This document shows positions 10,419 through 20,686 of a stretch of DNA of 64,000 bases, piece by piece. Numbering within the stretch: the stretch's first letter is position 1; every line of letters begins with the position of its first letter. Source of the stretch: Tremella fuciformis (lineage: Eukaryota; Basidiomycota; Tremellomycetes; Tremellales; Tremellaceae). The stretch covers positions 682,001-746,000 of the forward strand of contig CP136494.1 in NCBI GenBank assembly GCA_032768795.1. Reading direction: 5' to 3'. The translations under genes and the position numbers were made by a program. The notes beneath the pieces are model-generated. The model was not told where the DNA came from. It saw only the letters and a list, made by a program, of their open reading frames with translations, and did not search any database.

Positions 10419-11123
10419 TGCAGACAGTGTATTGCAGTCAAGTGTTGTTTTTGAGAAGAGTCAAGAGTGTTCATACCAAATTTCCTTCGACGACCTGCGC
10501 TGTCTTTGTATTTTCTGGGGTGTCAAGGGCTTTTGCCGGCCAAGGGTGCCAAGAAGGCAAATCAACGTCCTCGACGTGTCACGAGATGACGACTGGCATG
10601 ACATCCTTTGCTCGGACCCCGCCTACATCATTTAGCGGTCCAAAGGTGTCTGAAATACAATGACGACGAGTTAGCCCTAGATCTTTTTCTACGCCATATG
10701 ACGCGTTCAAGAGTCTGTCCATAGCGGCGCGGACGTGGAGATGCAATATACCGGCCCTGAAACCGCGTAACAGAGCCGCATCTCACTTGATTGACAATAT
10801 ATCAAAAGGATGACATCATCAGAGATTCCCTGTGGATCCCCATGAGGCGGCGCCCACAGGGAACCGGAGCAATGACCGGCACTTACATGCGCACGGAACA
10901 ATCGCCCACTGTTGACTCTCGGCGATTGTTTGGGAACACAATACCGGCTCTCACAGAGAATGTCTGCCTGGAGTGAAAGAGTCGGATATTCCCCTCACAA
11001 CACATCAAAGCACTCAGCGAGATACATCGAGCACCACGAGATCGCACATGCGCGTACACAATACTGTATCTCCTTGGCGAGCGAGACAGCGGCGCAAAGG
11101 CCAGTCGGGCGTCATCGACGTAT
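10419..11123. other. intergenic between members 5 and 6
   Basis: About 700 bases, AT-richer than the genes. No gene or repeat recognised. Confidence 0.4.
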
Positions 11124-11795
11124 TCAGATGGCAGTAGAGAGGTGGGTCTCGGGGCGCCATACAGTACCCCTTGGTAGGGCTACAACCCGAATGTCGGGGC
11201 GGCCAATCTCCGAGAGGACCAGCTTTGCAGCCCATTGGACCCGTCGAGCGAAAATGCCCGTGGCTTGCTCGCGCGTGCTTGGGAATGATCGGAGAGCGTC
11301 GAGTTTGTATGCCTCGTCGGATCCGGGAGCCGGTAGGCTAAGGTACTCGACTCGTTGGAGATCTTGACTGAGGAGTTCTTGCGCCACCTGCGACACCATC
11401 GGAGTCCTTGAAGCTTGGGCGACCCTGACTGACTGCGTCTCCTTCCCGAGGTGGACCCAGAGCAATCCTATCGGTGCTCCCTCTGCCGTGAGGTCGTCCC
11501 ACTCCCCATCAAGATCGTCATCTTCCGGTTCGTCTGCATTCGTGGCTTGTCCAGACCAGTCGTAAGCCTCTACCGCTCCTGTGAGAGACAGGGAGCCGCT
11601 TGACTGCCAATGCTCTTCGGCTTCGCTGCCCGCGTTGCGATGAGGGGCGCGTGAAGCGCTCAAGGAATAGTGGAAAGGTGGCAAGAATCCGCTCAGCGTG
11701 GTCGAGCGTAGTGAAGGATTCTGCTGGGAGTGAAGCGTCTGCATGTTGTCAGTGAAGGGTGCAAGAGATGGGTCCAGGGTGGCCAAAGCGGGCAT
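11124..11795 (-). CDS. Array family member 6, divergent
   Basis: A 223-residue open frame. Similarity to the family is weak at the N-terminus (PPFHYSLSAS, then NAGSEAEEHWQSS where others have NxGxAPGSxxEW) and clear only near the C-terminus (IFARRVQWAAKLVLSE, then IRVVALPRG), which matches the YYxxRVKxAAxxVLWEN signature. An acidic insert (DEPEDDDLDGEWDDL) replaces part of the central block. The frame is intact, so it may be functional but fast-evolving, or an early stage of decay. Position and strand agree with membership of the array. Confidence 0.55.
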   Translation of the reverse strand: MPALATLDPSLAPFTDNMQTLHSQQNPSLRSTTLSGFLPPFHYSLSASRAPHRNAGSEAEEHWQSSGSLSLTGAVEAYDWSGQATNADEPEDDDLDGEWDDLTAEGAPIGLLWVHLGKETQSVRVAQASRTPMVSQVAQELLSQDLQRVEYLSLPAPGSDEAYKLDALRSFPSTREQATGIFARRVQWAAKLVLSEIGRPDIRVVALPRGTVWRPETHLSTAI

Positions 11796-12673
11796 CTTCT
11801 GTATTTCAATCTTGCCCCGTCAATGACTGACTACGTTTACCCGTGTACATCGTAGGAGGCATTGCGGTTCCTCGGGAAGCCCTTCACCTGTCTATGACGT
11901 ACTGCATATGCGGATGACCGAAGGCCCCCAGCTGTCAAAGGACCATGTCCATTTAGAAGGCAGAGTGGAGTCGGTCTCTGCGTGTTTATTGCTTTTTTGA
12001 CGACACCGTCAGAAGGCCTGACGCGGAGATGTTCGGATTTTCATTGATAGCCCCGTTCTCGGCCGTTGGCGACGCCTCGGGACCCTTCGGCCTGCCGCAG
12101 TCTATGCAGTTCAAGAATGCATGTTAGCTCCACACTAATCTCCTCCCAAAGTTGAATGTCGCACGGGTCGGCGAAATGGGACAAGCCGGCGCTTTTCGGA
12201 ACCCGCAAGACAAACAAACTTCGGGCCCGTTTGGTCTGAGGCTACAGGGAGTGTCTTCACTTGATCTCCTATCTTAGAGCGGCTACACCATTAGCGAGAC
12301 AAGCGAATCTCCAGGCCGAGAGAAAAGTATATTTCCTCCGCCTGCTTGCCTTGTAAGCAAAGCACTTCGGCTTCGATGGCGGAGGGAGTGTGTTCTAGAT
12401 TTCATTGGACCTGTTGTTATAGCGTGTTGACGCTGGAAAAGTGGCATTCGCATGACCTCCCTCGCTTAGAGGATCTGCAAGCCAGGTTGCCTAAGGACAC
12501 CTCCTCCACCTGAGACCACTCACCGCGAATACCGTCAAAACGACGGCGTTTTTGCTCCTTTAGTGGATGTGTACGCAAGACATGTGCATAAGGAACGTTT
12601 CCTATGACGATCTTCATATCCCGGGTCTTCTCACCGACTCAGTGTGAGGCGAGCCGGCTGAGCTTCAGACTAC
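11796..12673. other. intergenic between members 6 and 7
   Basis: About 880 bases. A 66-codon minus-strand frame at 12417-12617 matches nothing in the family; no supported gene. Confidence 0.4.
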
Positions 12674-13367
12674 CTACAGTAGCCCTTCGACTTGAATTCG
12701 CATTGGAGTCCCGTTGAATGACATGATGTCCTTCGCAGCGCTCTTAACACGAATACTGTAATGTCTGAGGGCGCTCTCGAGGCCTTCTTTCGTGAATCTT
12801 TTAGTGACAGCCACTTCCGCGTCAGTGTCTACATATAGAGCCGCACGTTCTCGAATCTCTTCGACATTCTCTTGCAGGCAGTTCTGTGTGGCTGTAGACG
12901 AGTTGGGCATCGTTGCAGCGTCGAAGGAGGGTACGGTTATGCCGTAAATACCGTCTTCCGTGCGGTATGTTTGCAGCGTACCGACGACGTTCGTTGACCA
13001 GGCAGTCAGCTTTTTCTGCTGCTCGTTCTCATATACTTCTCTCCCTCGGGGTTGCGACCATCACAATGGGTCTCAAAGTCACCGCAAACCGCTCGCCGCC
13101 GACTTGAGCTTGTAGTTCGGGGTACTCGACTTGTCGAACCAAGCTATCCCATTCGCGGTAGCTGCCCGGCGCATTGCCGTAATGAAGCTGCATGGCAGCG
13201 TTGTAAATCTGTGTGGCGATCGCTTGAGCAGGTTCATCGTCAAGAGGGCATCCGACGATGTCGAAAGTCTGATCAGCCGTGAGATAGTATGGCTGCAGAG
13301 TGACTGTGCGCGATATCTGAGGCTCTGAACCGATATCTGAGACTTCAGCGGTACTGTGGGACGCCAT
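12674..13367 (-). pseudogene. Array family member 7, one frameshift
   Basis: The N-terminal half (13367 to about 13029) starts MASHSTAE and has the family blocks VTLQPYYLTADQTFDIVG and HYGNAPGSYREWDSLVRQ. It runs into a stop after TPRERSI. A one-base shift near 13043 recovers the continuation (YENEQQKKLTAW, then a RVKSAAKDIMSFNG ending) down to 12674. The second part can also be read as a separate short frame beginning MPNSSTA. I see no plausible intron that repairs it, so a one-base indel is the simplest explanation. Promoter-like TATATA lies about 111-116 nt upstream of the start. Confidence 0.7.
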
Positions 13368-14378
13368 CTTGAATCTCGAATTGCAATGAAAACAACTGCG
13401 TGGCCCAAGAGTCGATGGGACAGTGAGAGAGGTGAATGAGAGAATGAAGATAGCGTGATGAGTCCTGTCTTCATACCTATATACCGCATAAAGGGGTCTG
13501 CAAGGGTGCTCATCCCATGATGACGCGGCCTCACGTCATTGAGCACACCATGCATGAGGAGCGGGGCCAGACACCATTGAAAGGTACTCATGGTAATCGT
13601 GTGCGGGCAATTTGGGTCGTTAACGCCATGATGTCTCAGCAAATGTATTCCTTACGACTGTAACACCCCTTGATCAATGGAGCAAGCTCCTTCCGGGTGT
13701 GGTAGGGGATTATGGCGTGCTGCATGGCGGCAAAGTGCTCGACACGGAGTCGGAGTGTCATAGCTGTGACGTGGACGGTGGAGTAAGCACAGGTCTACCG
13801 TCAAGTCAGCACACGCTTGGACGGGCTCGTCCGAGACTCGAGAGCTGGTTATCGTCGGTCAAGCGACTTGCTCTCCCAAGAAGTCGATCATACGAGCTGA
13901 CTCGGAACCTTCGTGTCCCACTCACCGTTACTGATGGGCAGTGCATTAGTCAGCCAGCTCATCGGCGTCAGATCAATTGGACGTCCCCTTCGACAAAGCA
14001 GAGATAATACTTACAAATCCAGCGTGCCCGAGCGAGGTGTTCTGTGGTGACATGTACAGTTTGGCAACGACGAAAAATATGCGCTCTTCTCAGGCGGTGG
14101 ACTGTGCAAGATGCCCATCATCCCAGACATGTGTGGCACTGGAATGATTGCCAAGAAAGGCGCTGAGCAGCTGAGCATTGTTGAGCAGTAATCCACGAGG
14201 ATTGGCCCACTGAAAAGGCTACAAGCAAGGCGGAGAGAGGTCGACCGCAAGTAGCGACGTCGAGAGTGAAGTCCTGTGTAGAAGATCTCACGCTTGATGT
14301 TTCTCGGGTGCATCGCTCATACGCCTGTCTCTACATTAAACGATAATGGTTCCTGCGACCTGACGGGAGACGCCTCCC
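13368..14378. other. intergenic upstream of member 7
   Basis: About 1 kb. Apart from the TATA element near 13480 nothing is supported; frames on both strands look non-coding. Confidence 0.4.
13478..13483 (-). promoter_or_regulatory. TATA box of member 7
   Basis: TATATA 111-116 nt upstream of the start at 13367; position similar to those of members at 23379 and 24562. Confidence 0.5.
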
Positions 14379-14687
14379 TTATGATCGCGGGTCGGGCCAT
14401 ACGCTGACTCTGATCCGACCGCCGTATGCGAGGGTCGCCTCTCGTGCCGCCTGTTGGACTCGATTGGTGTACATTTGAAGGGCGGATGTGGAATTATAGT
14501 AGACATGCCCATCGGGAGTTACCCTGTGAGTCGTGTGCCGAGACCCAAGTAACGGGGGCGTGTCAGCATCCAGGGCAAGCGCGCTCTGTGTGGAAAGCAT
14601 GTCCAGATGCTGGTCCAGATCCTCTTTTGTGATCTGGTCTGGTAGTGGCTTCCCAACCTGTAACAAGAACCTATCCTGGGTGGGAAC
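14379..14687 (-). pseudogene. Array family remnant (C-terminal half)
   Basis: An open stretch bounded upstream by a stop at 14688-14690 and lacking an ATG start. It encodes the family C-terminal signature (ALQMYTNRVQQAAREATLAY followed by a RIRVSVWPDP strand) and part of the preceding helix region. The N-terminal blocks are not found in the next 500 bases, so this appears to be a 5'-truncated relic rather than a gene with a missing exon. Confidence 0.55.
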
Positions 14688-14690
14688 CTA

Positions 14691-15229
14691 TGGACGTGCC
14701 CAAATGCACAATCACTGACGTTCGGATAACATTTTTATGAATTACGACTCTGCTCGACGCCCCAGAGTCCAATCGAGTGTGCGGTGACTTCGGAGGCGAT
14801 TCGTACAGAAGGCGCTCCTACGATGCCCGGTGCCACGGGCGGGAATCCCTCAGGCGTTGTGCCCGTATTAACATATGCATACAGCTTACACAAGCCACGG
14901 TAGCAGTTCTTCCGGCCTCTGTTGTTTCTACACCGCTGTCAAGATGCACTGTAGGGAGGTGCATGAAAGTACTTGTGCCAGTACGCGCACAGAGTACTGG
15001 GGCACTGGGCATATTACTTTGACATTCGATGAATGGAACCTACAGTACGTAGCTGTCGATTGGCATGAACCTGGGACGTTCTCATGACGAAGGCCATTGC
15101 AGCCCAGTGTCATGTGAGGCTTCTTTACCCTATCGAAGAATAGAAGAAGGCGAGACGAGTCTCTGTAAATGCATCTCTACCTCGGATGCGCCATCGTAAA
15201 CTGTCCATCATACCGTCGACAACTTCACC
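14691..15229. other. intergenic
   Basis: About 540 bases; a weak APG-containing minus-strand frame near 14820 is too degenerate to assign to the family. Confidence 0.3.
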
Positions 15230-15479
15230 TCAGCTGCTCTGAGCGCTAGCTCCTGTGTCGGGAAGAAACACGTTGGCGACATCGACCGATACACCATGCC
15301 CCGCCATGCGCATCACCTCGTTCGCTTCGTGGTGCACTCGGACTGAGAGGTAGTTTCCCTTCTCATCCAGGCTCTGGAGCTGGCCATAGGTGTCCAAAGC
15401 GGCGCTGTCCATACCAAGGCTGACACGCCGCTCGATCTCCTGGAAATGCCTGCTGAGAGTAAATTGCCCTGTATATCTC
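15230..15479 (-). pseudogene. 3' half of array member split by the retrotransposon
   Basis: Encodes the family C-terminal half (YTGQFTLSRHFQEIERRV, then VRVHHEANEVMRMAGHGVSV) with a stop at 15230. It ends exactly at the 5-bp duplication before the 5' LTR. The frame is continuous with the 5' half at 22904-23379 once the element and one copy of the duplication are disregarded. It belongs to the HEANEVMRE subgroup. Confidence 0.85.
15475..15479 (+). repeat. Target-site duplication, left copy
   Basis: ATCTC directly before the 5' LTR; the same five bases follow the 3' LTR at 22899-22903. Confidence 0.9.
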
Positions 15480-15792
15480 TGTCAGGACTGTGGCACTGAG
15501 ACTGTGGCGGAATGAGACAAGGCCAAGTGCCACACGGCCTGACTCAGCCAACCGCCCACTTGCCTCATCCGGGTGAAGTAGCCGAACTGCTAAATGCGGC
15601 ACTCGGACTGTCTAGTATAGTTGAACGGTTTTCGAATACATATAGTAGACATTCGAGTAGAGAAGATCTCTAGTCGAATGTATCTCTTGTACTCTCAGTC
15701 TACTTCTAGCAACCCTACTCGATTGCATACTCCCTGCGAGGCAACCTCGACTTCCCAGCTCGACGCGGACTATCCTACGTCCGGTCTTGACA
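15480..15792 (+). repeat. 5' LTR
   Basis: 313 bp, starting TGTCAGGACTG and ending CGGTCTTGACA; no difference from the 3' LTR was found on reading both. Confidence 0.97.
15640..15645 (+). promoter_or_regulatory. LTR TATA-like element
   Basis: ATATAG about 26-31 nt upstream of position 15671, where the self-complementary segment begins; this spacing suits a TATA box with transcription starting near 15671. Confidence 0.5.
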
Positions 15793-15794
15793 TT

Positions 15795-15809
15795 AGATAC
15801 ATTCGACTA
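15795..15809 (+). other. Primer-binding site, self-priming type
   Basis: AGATACATTCGACTA begins two bases after the LTR and is the exact 15-nt reverse complement of 15671-15685 inside the LTR. In Tf1/sushi-type elements the RNA 5' end folds back onto such a site to prime reverse transcription, with no tRNA primer. Here the complementary stretch lies about 30 nt after a TATA-like element, as expected for the RNA 5' end. Confidence 0.7.
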
Positions 15810-15840
15810 TACTCGCACTGAGTATTGCAAGTCGAGGAAC

Positions 15841-17115
15841 ATGAGTGCTTCCACTCGCCAACTACGGTCGCATGTCGACCCGGACTCGGAGGACCTCGAC
15901 ACTCCTACGGAGGTTGAGGAACTCCGACGTCAGATACTCGAGCTTCGCCAAGCCAAGGAGCAGAGCGACTCGGCCCTAGCGGCCGCCCGTCTCGCATTGG
16001 CCGAACGGGCCACCCCGGCAACCACTCATCACACGGGAGCCGCGCAAGGTACACCCCTGGAAGAGATCACGGACACGGATCTCGACCACGACCACTCGCC
16101 GCTCGAGTCCGCTCAGAGGATTTCGAACGCGACGAGATCCTTCAAGGTGAACCCCCCAGATGAATATCACGGTGACCGCGATAAGCTACCGCAATACATT
16201 ACCCAGGTACGAATGTACCTTAGCATGCAAGGCGGTGGCCTGGACTCGCGGAGGCAAGTCATTTGGGCGGCATCCTACCTACGGGGAAATGCCCTTCGTT
16301 GGTGGGAACCGTACTTCAACAGGCCGAAAATCGAACAACCCCTTTTTTGTTCCGACTTGGACCATTTCATTTCCGAGTTACAGGACATGTTCGGCGACCC
16401 GGATAGACACCGAATTGCGGTGCAGCGACTCAAGAAACTGTCGCAAACCCGCACGGTCTCGGAATACTATGCACGATTCCTGGCGATCTCAGCCGATGTG
16501 GAGTATGAGGACCGTAGCCTACGAGACATGTTCGAGTCGGGTCTGCGACCCGAGATCCGCCTGGCCATAGCGAATCGCGAGCACGAGCCCAGATCCCTAA
16601 AAGAACTGGCGGACGTAGCGATTCGTCTCAATGTACAGCAGGACAGTGTCCGCAACAACTTGCTGCAGCGCGAGCCGGAGCGAGCTACCTCGAAAAGGTT
16701 CGGCGAGGCGCCGGCGACAACTCACTCTCGCGACCGCGCCGACAGACCTTCGAGGGACTACGTTCGATCCCCGAATCCGCCCTCTCGACCCCCGACCAAC
16801 CAGAGATATCGGAAGGACGACGGACACTCGAGGGGTAGGATCTCGCCCAGCGAAAGACAGCGACGGATGGACAAAAACCTGTGTCTATACTGTGAGAGCC
16901 CGGATCACATTGTAGCCAACTGCCCCACGGCCCCGAAAACGCGAGCTCCTCGAAACAGCCCCGCATCGGGGGCGAACGCAGTCCGCCTCAATGGTATTAG
17001 ACACGAATCACCGAATGCGAACGCCAACCTCGATCATACGAAATTCGACAAAGACGATTCGGAAAACAAGTTGGCGTACCCCAGCCCCGCGGCGGCGAGG
17101 TACGCCCCAGCGTGA
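15841..17115 (+). CDS. gag: Retrotransposon Gag
   Basis: A 424-residue protein; the start is the first ATG after the primer site, and an upstream in-frame alternative would lie in the LTR. It begins with a coiled-coil-like segment (EVEELRRQILELRQAKEQ), followed by a retrotransposon gag domain (WAASYLRGNALRWWEPYF, then RLKKLSQTRTVSEYYARF). A CCHC zinc knuckle follows (CLYCESPDHIVANC, C-x2-C-x4-H-x4-C). It forms the particle and binds element RNA. Its last 115 nt overlap the pol frame, which lies in -1 relative to gag. Confidence 0.95.
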   Translation: MSASTRQLRSHVDPDSEDLDTPTEVEELRRQILELRQAKEQSDSALAAARLALAERATPATTHHTGAAQGTPLEEITDTDLDHDHSPLESAQRISNATRSFKVNPPDEYHGDRDKLPQYITQVRMYLSMQGGGLDSRRQVIWAASYLRGNALRWWEPYFNRPKIEQPLFCSDLDHFISELQDMFGDPDRHRIAVQRLKKLSQTRTVSEYYARFLAISADVEYEDRSLRDMFESGLRPEIRLAIANREHEPRSLKELADVAIRLNVQQDSVRNNLLQREPERATSKRFGEAPATTHSRDRADRPSRDYVRSPNPPSRPPTNQRYRKDDGHSRGRISPSERQRRMDKNLCLYCESPDHIVANCPTAPKTRAPRNSPASGANAVRLNGIRHESPNANANLDHTKFDKDDSENKLAYPSPAAARYAPA

Positions 17116-20100
17116 CCGCCACCTTCGCCGCACTCCCAATCTCGACGCCAACTATTCCTGATACCCCAGACCTTTTCCATATACCCGTCGCGATCGCAAA
17201 CAAACAATCACTAGTCTCCCGAGCGCTGCTCGACACCGGGGCCTCCCGGAACTTTATAGAGAAAACCTACGCCATCGAGTCGAAACTCGAATTGCGCCCT
17301 TCTAGAATCAAACAGACCCTACGATTAGCGGATGGCTCCCGCAGCGCTATCGAACAAGAGGTTACCCTCACCCTCTTGCTAGGGGAAGGGTTCCAGCCCT
17401 ACACAGCTACATTTCTGGTCGCCAGACTAGATGTGGGCCCCATCATCCTTGGGGCGCCATTCTTCAAAGAAGTCAAGCCAACGCTCGACTGGGATAACCT
17501 GGCCATTCAACCTCCTCCCTCGAGATCACACCAGGGCAAGTCGGGAAAACTAAAAGCAATCTCCCTCATCTCGGCCGAGGCATTCGAACAGATTACGGAC
17601 GAACCCAAGGGGGCGATCTACCTACGAGCCATCTCCGTGGACCCACCTCGGATGGAGGAAGTGGTACCTACGGAATACCACGAGTTCCTGGATGTCTTCT
17701 CGGAGTCGGAGGCCACCAAGCTACCTCCTCATAGGCCTTTCGACCACCGCATCCCGCTACTCGACGGCGCTGAGCCGACATTCGGCCCGATCTACTCGCT
17801 GTCCGTGACCGAACAGGAGGCCCTCCGAGACTACTTGGATACGAACCTCAAGAAAGGCTTTATCGTACCTTCGGAGTCGCCAGCGGCCTCGCCAATTTTA
17901 TTCGTAAAGAAGAAAGACGGATCCTTACGCCTCTGCGTGGACTACCGCAAGTTGAATAACATAACCGTTAAGAACCGTTATCCCCTACCGTTGATCGGAG
18001 ATCTACTAGACCAACTCCGTGCGGCCACTATCTACTCAAAAATAGACCTACGTGGCGCGTACAACCTCCTCCGGATCGCCGCCGGGGAAGAATGGAAAAC
18101 CGCATTCAGAACTCGGTTCGGGCTGTTCGAGTACCGAGTGATGCCATTCGGCCTCACAAATGCCCCAGCCTCATTCCAACACTTGATGAACCACATATTC
18201 CGCGATGTGCTGGACATTTTCGTCATAGTCTATCTGGACGACATACTTATCTTCTCGAAGTCACGGAGCGAGCACGAGAGGCACGTCAAAGAAGTCCTAC
18301 AACGACTGCGGAAATTCGAACTGTTCGCAAAACACGACAAGTGCCAGTTCCATACCGACTCCGTAGAGTTCCTGGGCTACATCATCGACCCGAAGGGCGT
18401 ATCGATGGACCCGAACAAGGTGCGAGCGGTGTCGGCATGGCCAGCACCTCGGAACGTCAAGGAAGTTCAATCCTTCCTGGGTTTCGCAAACTTCTATCGA
18501 AGGTTCATAGCAGGGTTCGCCAAGGTAGCTAAGCCACTGCACGAACTCACTCGGAAGTCGACCCCGTTCTCCTGGTCGGAACCGCACCAGGCGGCGTTCG
18601 ACCTGCTCAAGACGAAAATGACGACCGGACCCGTCCTGAAACACTATGACCCAGACCAGGAATGCGTGGTAGAGACCGACGCGCCCGATTTCGCGATCGG
18701 GGCAGTCATATCCCAGAAAGACGGGGAGAATGGACTGCGCCCAGTCGCATATTCGAGTCGAGTCATGTCGCCAGCCGAGTTGAACTACCCGATACACGAC
18801 AAGGAATTCTTGGCAATCGTGTACGCTTTCAAGGAATGGCGACACTACCTGGAAGGTGCCCGACACCGGACACAAGTGCTCACCGACCACCGCAGCCTGG
18901 AAACCTTCTTGTCAACCAAGCAACTGACCCGACGACAGGCACGATGGGCAGAGATGATGGCAGACTTCAACTTCGAGATCTCCTATCGTTCGGGGAAGCA
19001 AAGTACTAAACCGGACGCCCTCAGTCGAAGACCGGATTACCTCCCCACCGACTCGACAGCCACGAGCCTGTCTCAGGAACTCAACGGACACAATTTCCGA
19101 CCGCTCCTGTCCTCAGAACAGTTGCTACTCTCCCTACAAGTACAGCTGCTGGGCAAGACGCCGTCCGACTTGTACGAAGGGGACGACGAGCTAGGACCAT
19201 TGATCGCGGACGGAAAAGTAACCCAAGACACGCAAGGATACTATAGACACTCGAAAGCATACTACTGTCCCTCGAAGTCTCGGACAGAGGTCATCGAGGC
19301 ACATCATGATATAGTCTCGGCCGGTCACCCTGGACCCCGAAAGACTTATCAGGCAATTAGGCAACACTGGTGGTGGCCGAACATCAAGACGGATGTAGAG
19401 AAATCTGCGGCGGAGTGCGAGAAGTGCCAAAGAAACAAGCCCTCGAGACAGAAACCGTACGGCCTCCTTCGACCGCTCGAACCGCCACTACGACCATGGG
19501 CAGACCTGTCTGTGGACTTCATAGTCGACCTGCCCACCTCGAATACCTACGACTCCATCATGGTTGTCGTGGATCGCTTCTCGAAGATGGCAGTATTCGC
19601 GCCCTGTCACAAGTCGATCACCGCTAAAGGAATGTCCGAAATCTTCACGGATAGAGTATATACTCGTTTCGGCATACCCGACAGCATAGTGTCGGATCGT
19701 GGGAGTCTGTTCGTATCCAAATTCTGGAAAGCCTTCTGCCAAGGCCTAGGAACCAACCTGCGCTACTCGACAGCATACCACCCACAAACAGACGGACAAA
19801 CCGAGAGAACGAACCAGTGGCTGGAACAGTACCTACGCAACTATGTGAACCTCGAACAAGACAATTGGGTGCCCCTACTGCCGCACGCGGAGTTCTGCTA
19901 CAATAGCACGCACCACGCCTCGCTGGGTATGAGCCCCCTGGAGGCCTACACCGGGAGAGCATATCGTACGACCCTAGTCGATCCGCCAGGAGACCTGTCC
20001 GACCTGCAAGTTCCAGCAGCCGCCGACCGGGTTCAGCAGCTAGAACAGCTGCACCATCGAATACGAGGGAACTTGCTCAGAGCCCAAGAAGGGTGGAAGA

Positions 20101-20654
20101 AGCAATATGATAAGCGTCGACGTACACCGGACTTCCAAGTAGGGGACAAAGTCTGGCTAAATGGCAAGAACTTGCGCACGCTCCGTCCGACTAGGAAATT
20201 CGACCACCGTCACGTAGGACCGTACTCCATACTAGAAAGGATAAACGAGAACGCATATAAACTGGACCTGCCTCCGGAATTGGTCGCCAATCGAGTCCAC
20301 CCAGTCTTCAACGTAGAGCTCTTGTCGCACGTTCGTGGGGCTCGAGTCGAAGCGCAACCCGCGCTGGTCGCTCCGCCACCAGCCCCACACACTAGCGAGG
20401 AGGAGCTTTACGAAGTCGAAGGGGTACTGAAACGAGCTCGACGATCCCGGGGTAAGGCAAGACAACTCGAGGACCAGGTCCTTGTGAAATGGAAGGGGTA
20501 CCAACAACCGACCTGGCAACCAACAGACTCTCTAAAGGGGGACCCGCGGTTCGAGTCGTGGATGAAGGGCATCGAGGACAGCCAAGTCGAATCCCTAGTA
20601 TCCGATGCGAAACGCATAAGGCGCGCCCCGCGCTGGAGAACGGAGTCGGCATGA
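17001..20654 (+). CDS. pol: Retrotransposon Pol polyprotein with chromodomain
   Basis: The frame is open from 17001 (a stop precedes it) to 20654. It has no convincing ATG near its start and probably needs a -1 frameshift within the overlap with gag. Numbering from 17112: protease DTGAS at residue 41; reverse transcriptase with VYLDD at about 374-377; RNase H with ETDAPDFAIGAV at about 523; integrase zinc domain HHDIVSAGHP...CEKC near 730-771. The integrase catalytic triad is D802, D862, E898, with the typical 35-residue D-E spacing. A chromodomain follows near 1098-1160 (VLVKWKGYQQPTWQPTDSL). All catalytic residues are present, so the element looks competent. Chromodomains can steer integration toward particular histone marks. 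Confidence 0.95.
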   Translation, partial: TRITECERQPRSYEIRQRRFGKQVGVPQPRGGEVRPSVTATFAALPISTPTIPDTPDLFHIPVAIANKQSLVSRALLDTGASRNFIEKTYAIESKLELRPSRIKQTLRLADGSRSAIEQEVTLTLLLGEGFQPYTATFLVARLDVGPIILGAPFFKEVKPTLDWDNLAIQPPPSRSHQGKSGKLKAISLISAEAFEQITDEPKGAIYLRAISVDPPRMEEVVPTEYHEFLDVFSESEATKLPPHRPFDHRIPLLDGAEPTFGPIYSLSVTEQEALRDYLDTNLKKGFIVPSESPAASPILFVKKKDGSLRLCVDYRKLNNITVKNRYPLPLIGDLLDQLRAATIYSKIDLRGAYNLLRIAAGEEWKTAFRTRFGLFEYRVMPFGLTNAPASFQHLMNHIFRDVLDIFVIVYLDDILIFSKSRSEHERHVKEVLQRLRKFELFAKHDKCQFHTDSVEFLGYIIDPKGVSMDPNKVRAVSAWPAPRNVKEVQSFLGFANFYRRFIAGFAKVAKPLHELTRKSTPFSWSEPHQAAFDLLKTKMTTGPVLKHYDPDQECVVETDAPDFAIGAVISQKDGENGLRPVAYSSRVMSPAELNYPIHDKEFLAIVYAFKEWRHYLEGARHRTQVLTDHRSLETFLSTKQLTRRQARWAEMMADFNFEISYRSGKQSTKPDALSRRPDYLPTDSTATSLSQELNGHNFRPLLSSEQLLLSLQVQLLGKTPSDLYEGDDELGPLIADGKVTQDTQGYYRHSKAYYCPSKSRTEVIEAHHDIVSAGHPGPRKTYQAIRQHWWWPNIKTDVEKSAAECEKCQRNKPSRQKPYGLLRPLEPPLRPWADLSVDFIVDLPTSNTYDSIMVVVDRFSKMAVFAPCHKSITAKGMSEIFTDRVYTRFGIPDSIVSDRGSLFVSKFWKAFCQGLGTNLRYSTAYHPQTDGQTERTNQWLEQYLRNYVNLEQDNWVPLLPHAEFCYNSTHHASLGMSPLEAYTGRAYRTTLVDPPGDLSDLQVPAAADRVQQLEQLHHRIRGNLLRAQEGWKKQYDKRRRTPDFQVGDKVWLNGKNLRTLRPTRKFDHRHVGPYSILERINENAYKLDLPPELVANRVHPVFNVELLSHVRGARVEAQPALVAPPPAPHTSEEELYEVEGVLKRARRSRGKARQLEDQVLVKWKGYQQPTWQPTDSLKGDPRFESWMKGIEDSQVESLVSDAKRIRRAPRWRTESA

Positions 20655-20686
20655 GGTCTCTGCATAAAATACAACCTGGACTACAA

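Noticed and set aside
8297..13367. Programmed ribosomal frameshifting shared by the broken members
   Set aside because: One shift is -1 and the other +1, and no common slippery sequence is seen.
14818..15012. Possible N-terminal half for the remnant at 14379
   Set aside because: Only a vague APG match; conserved blocks are missing.
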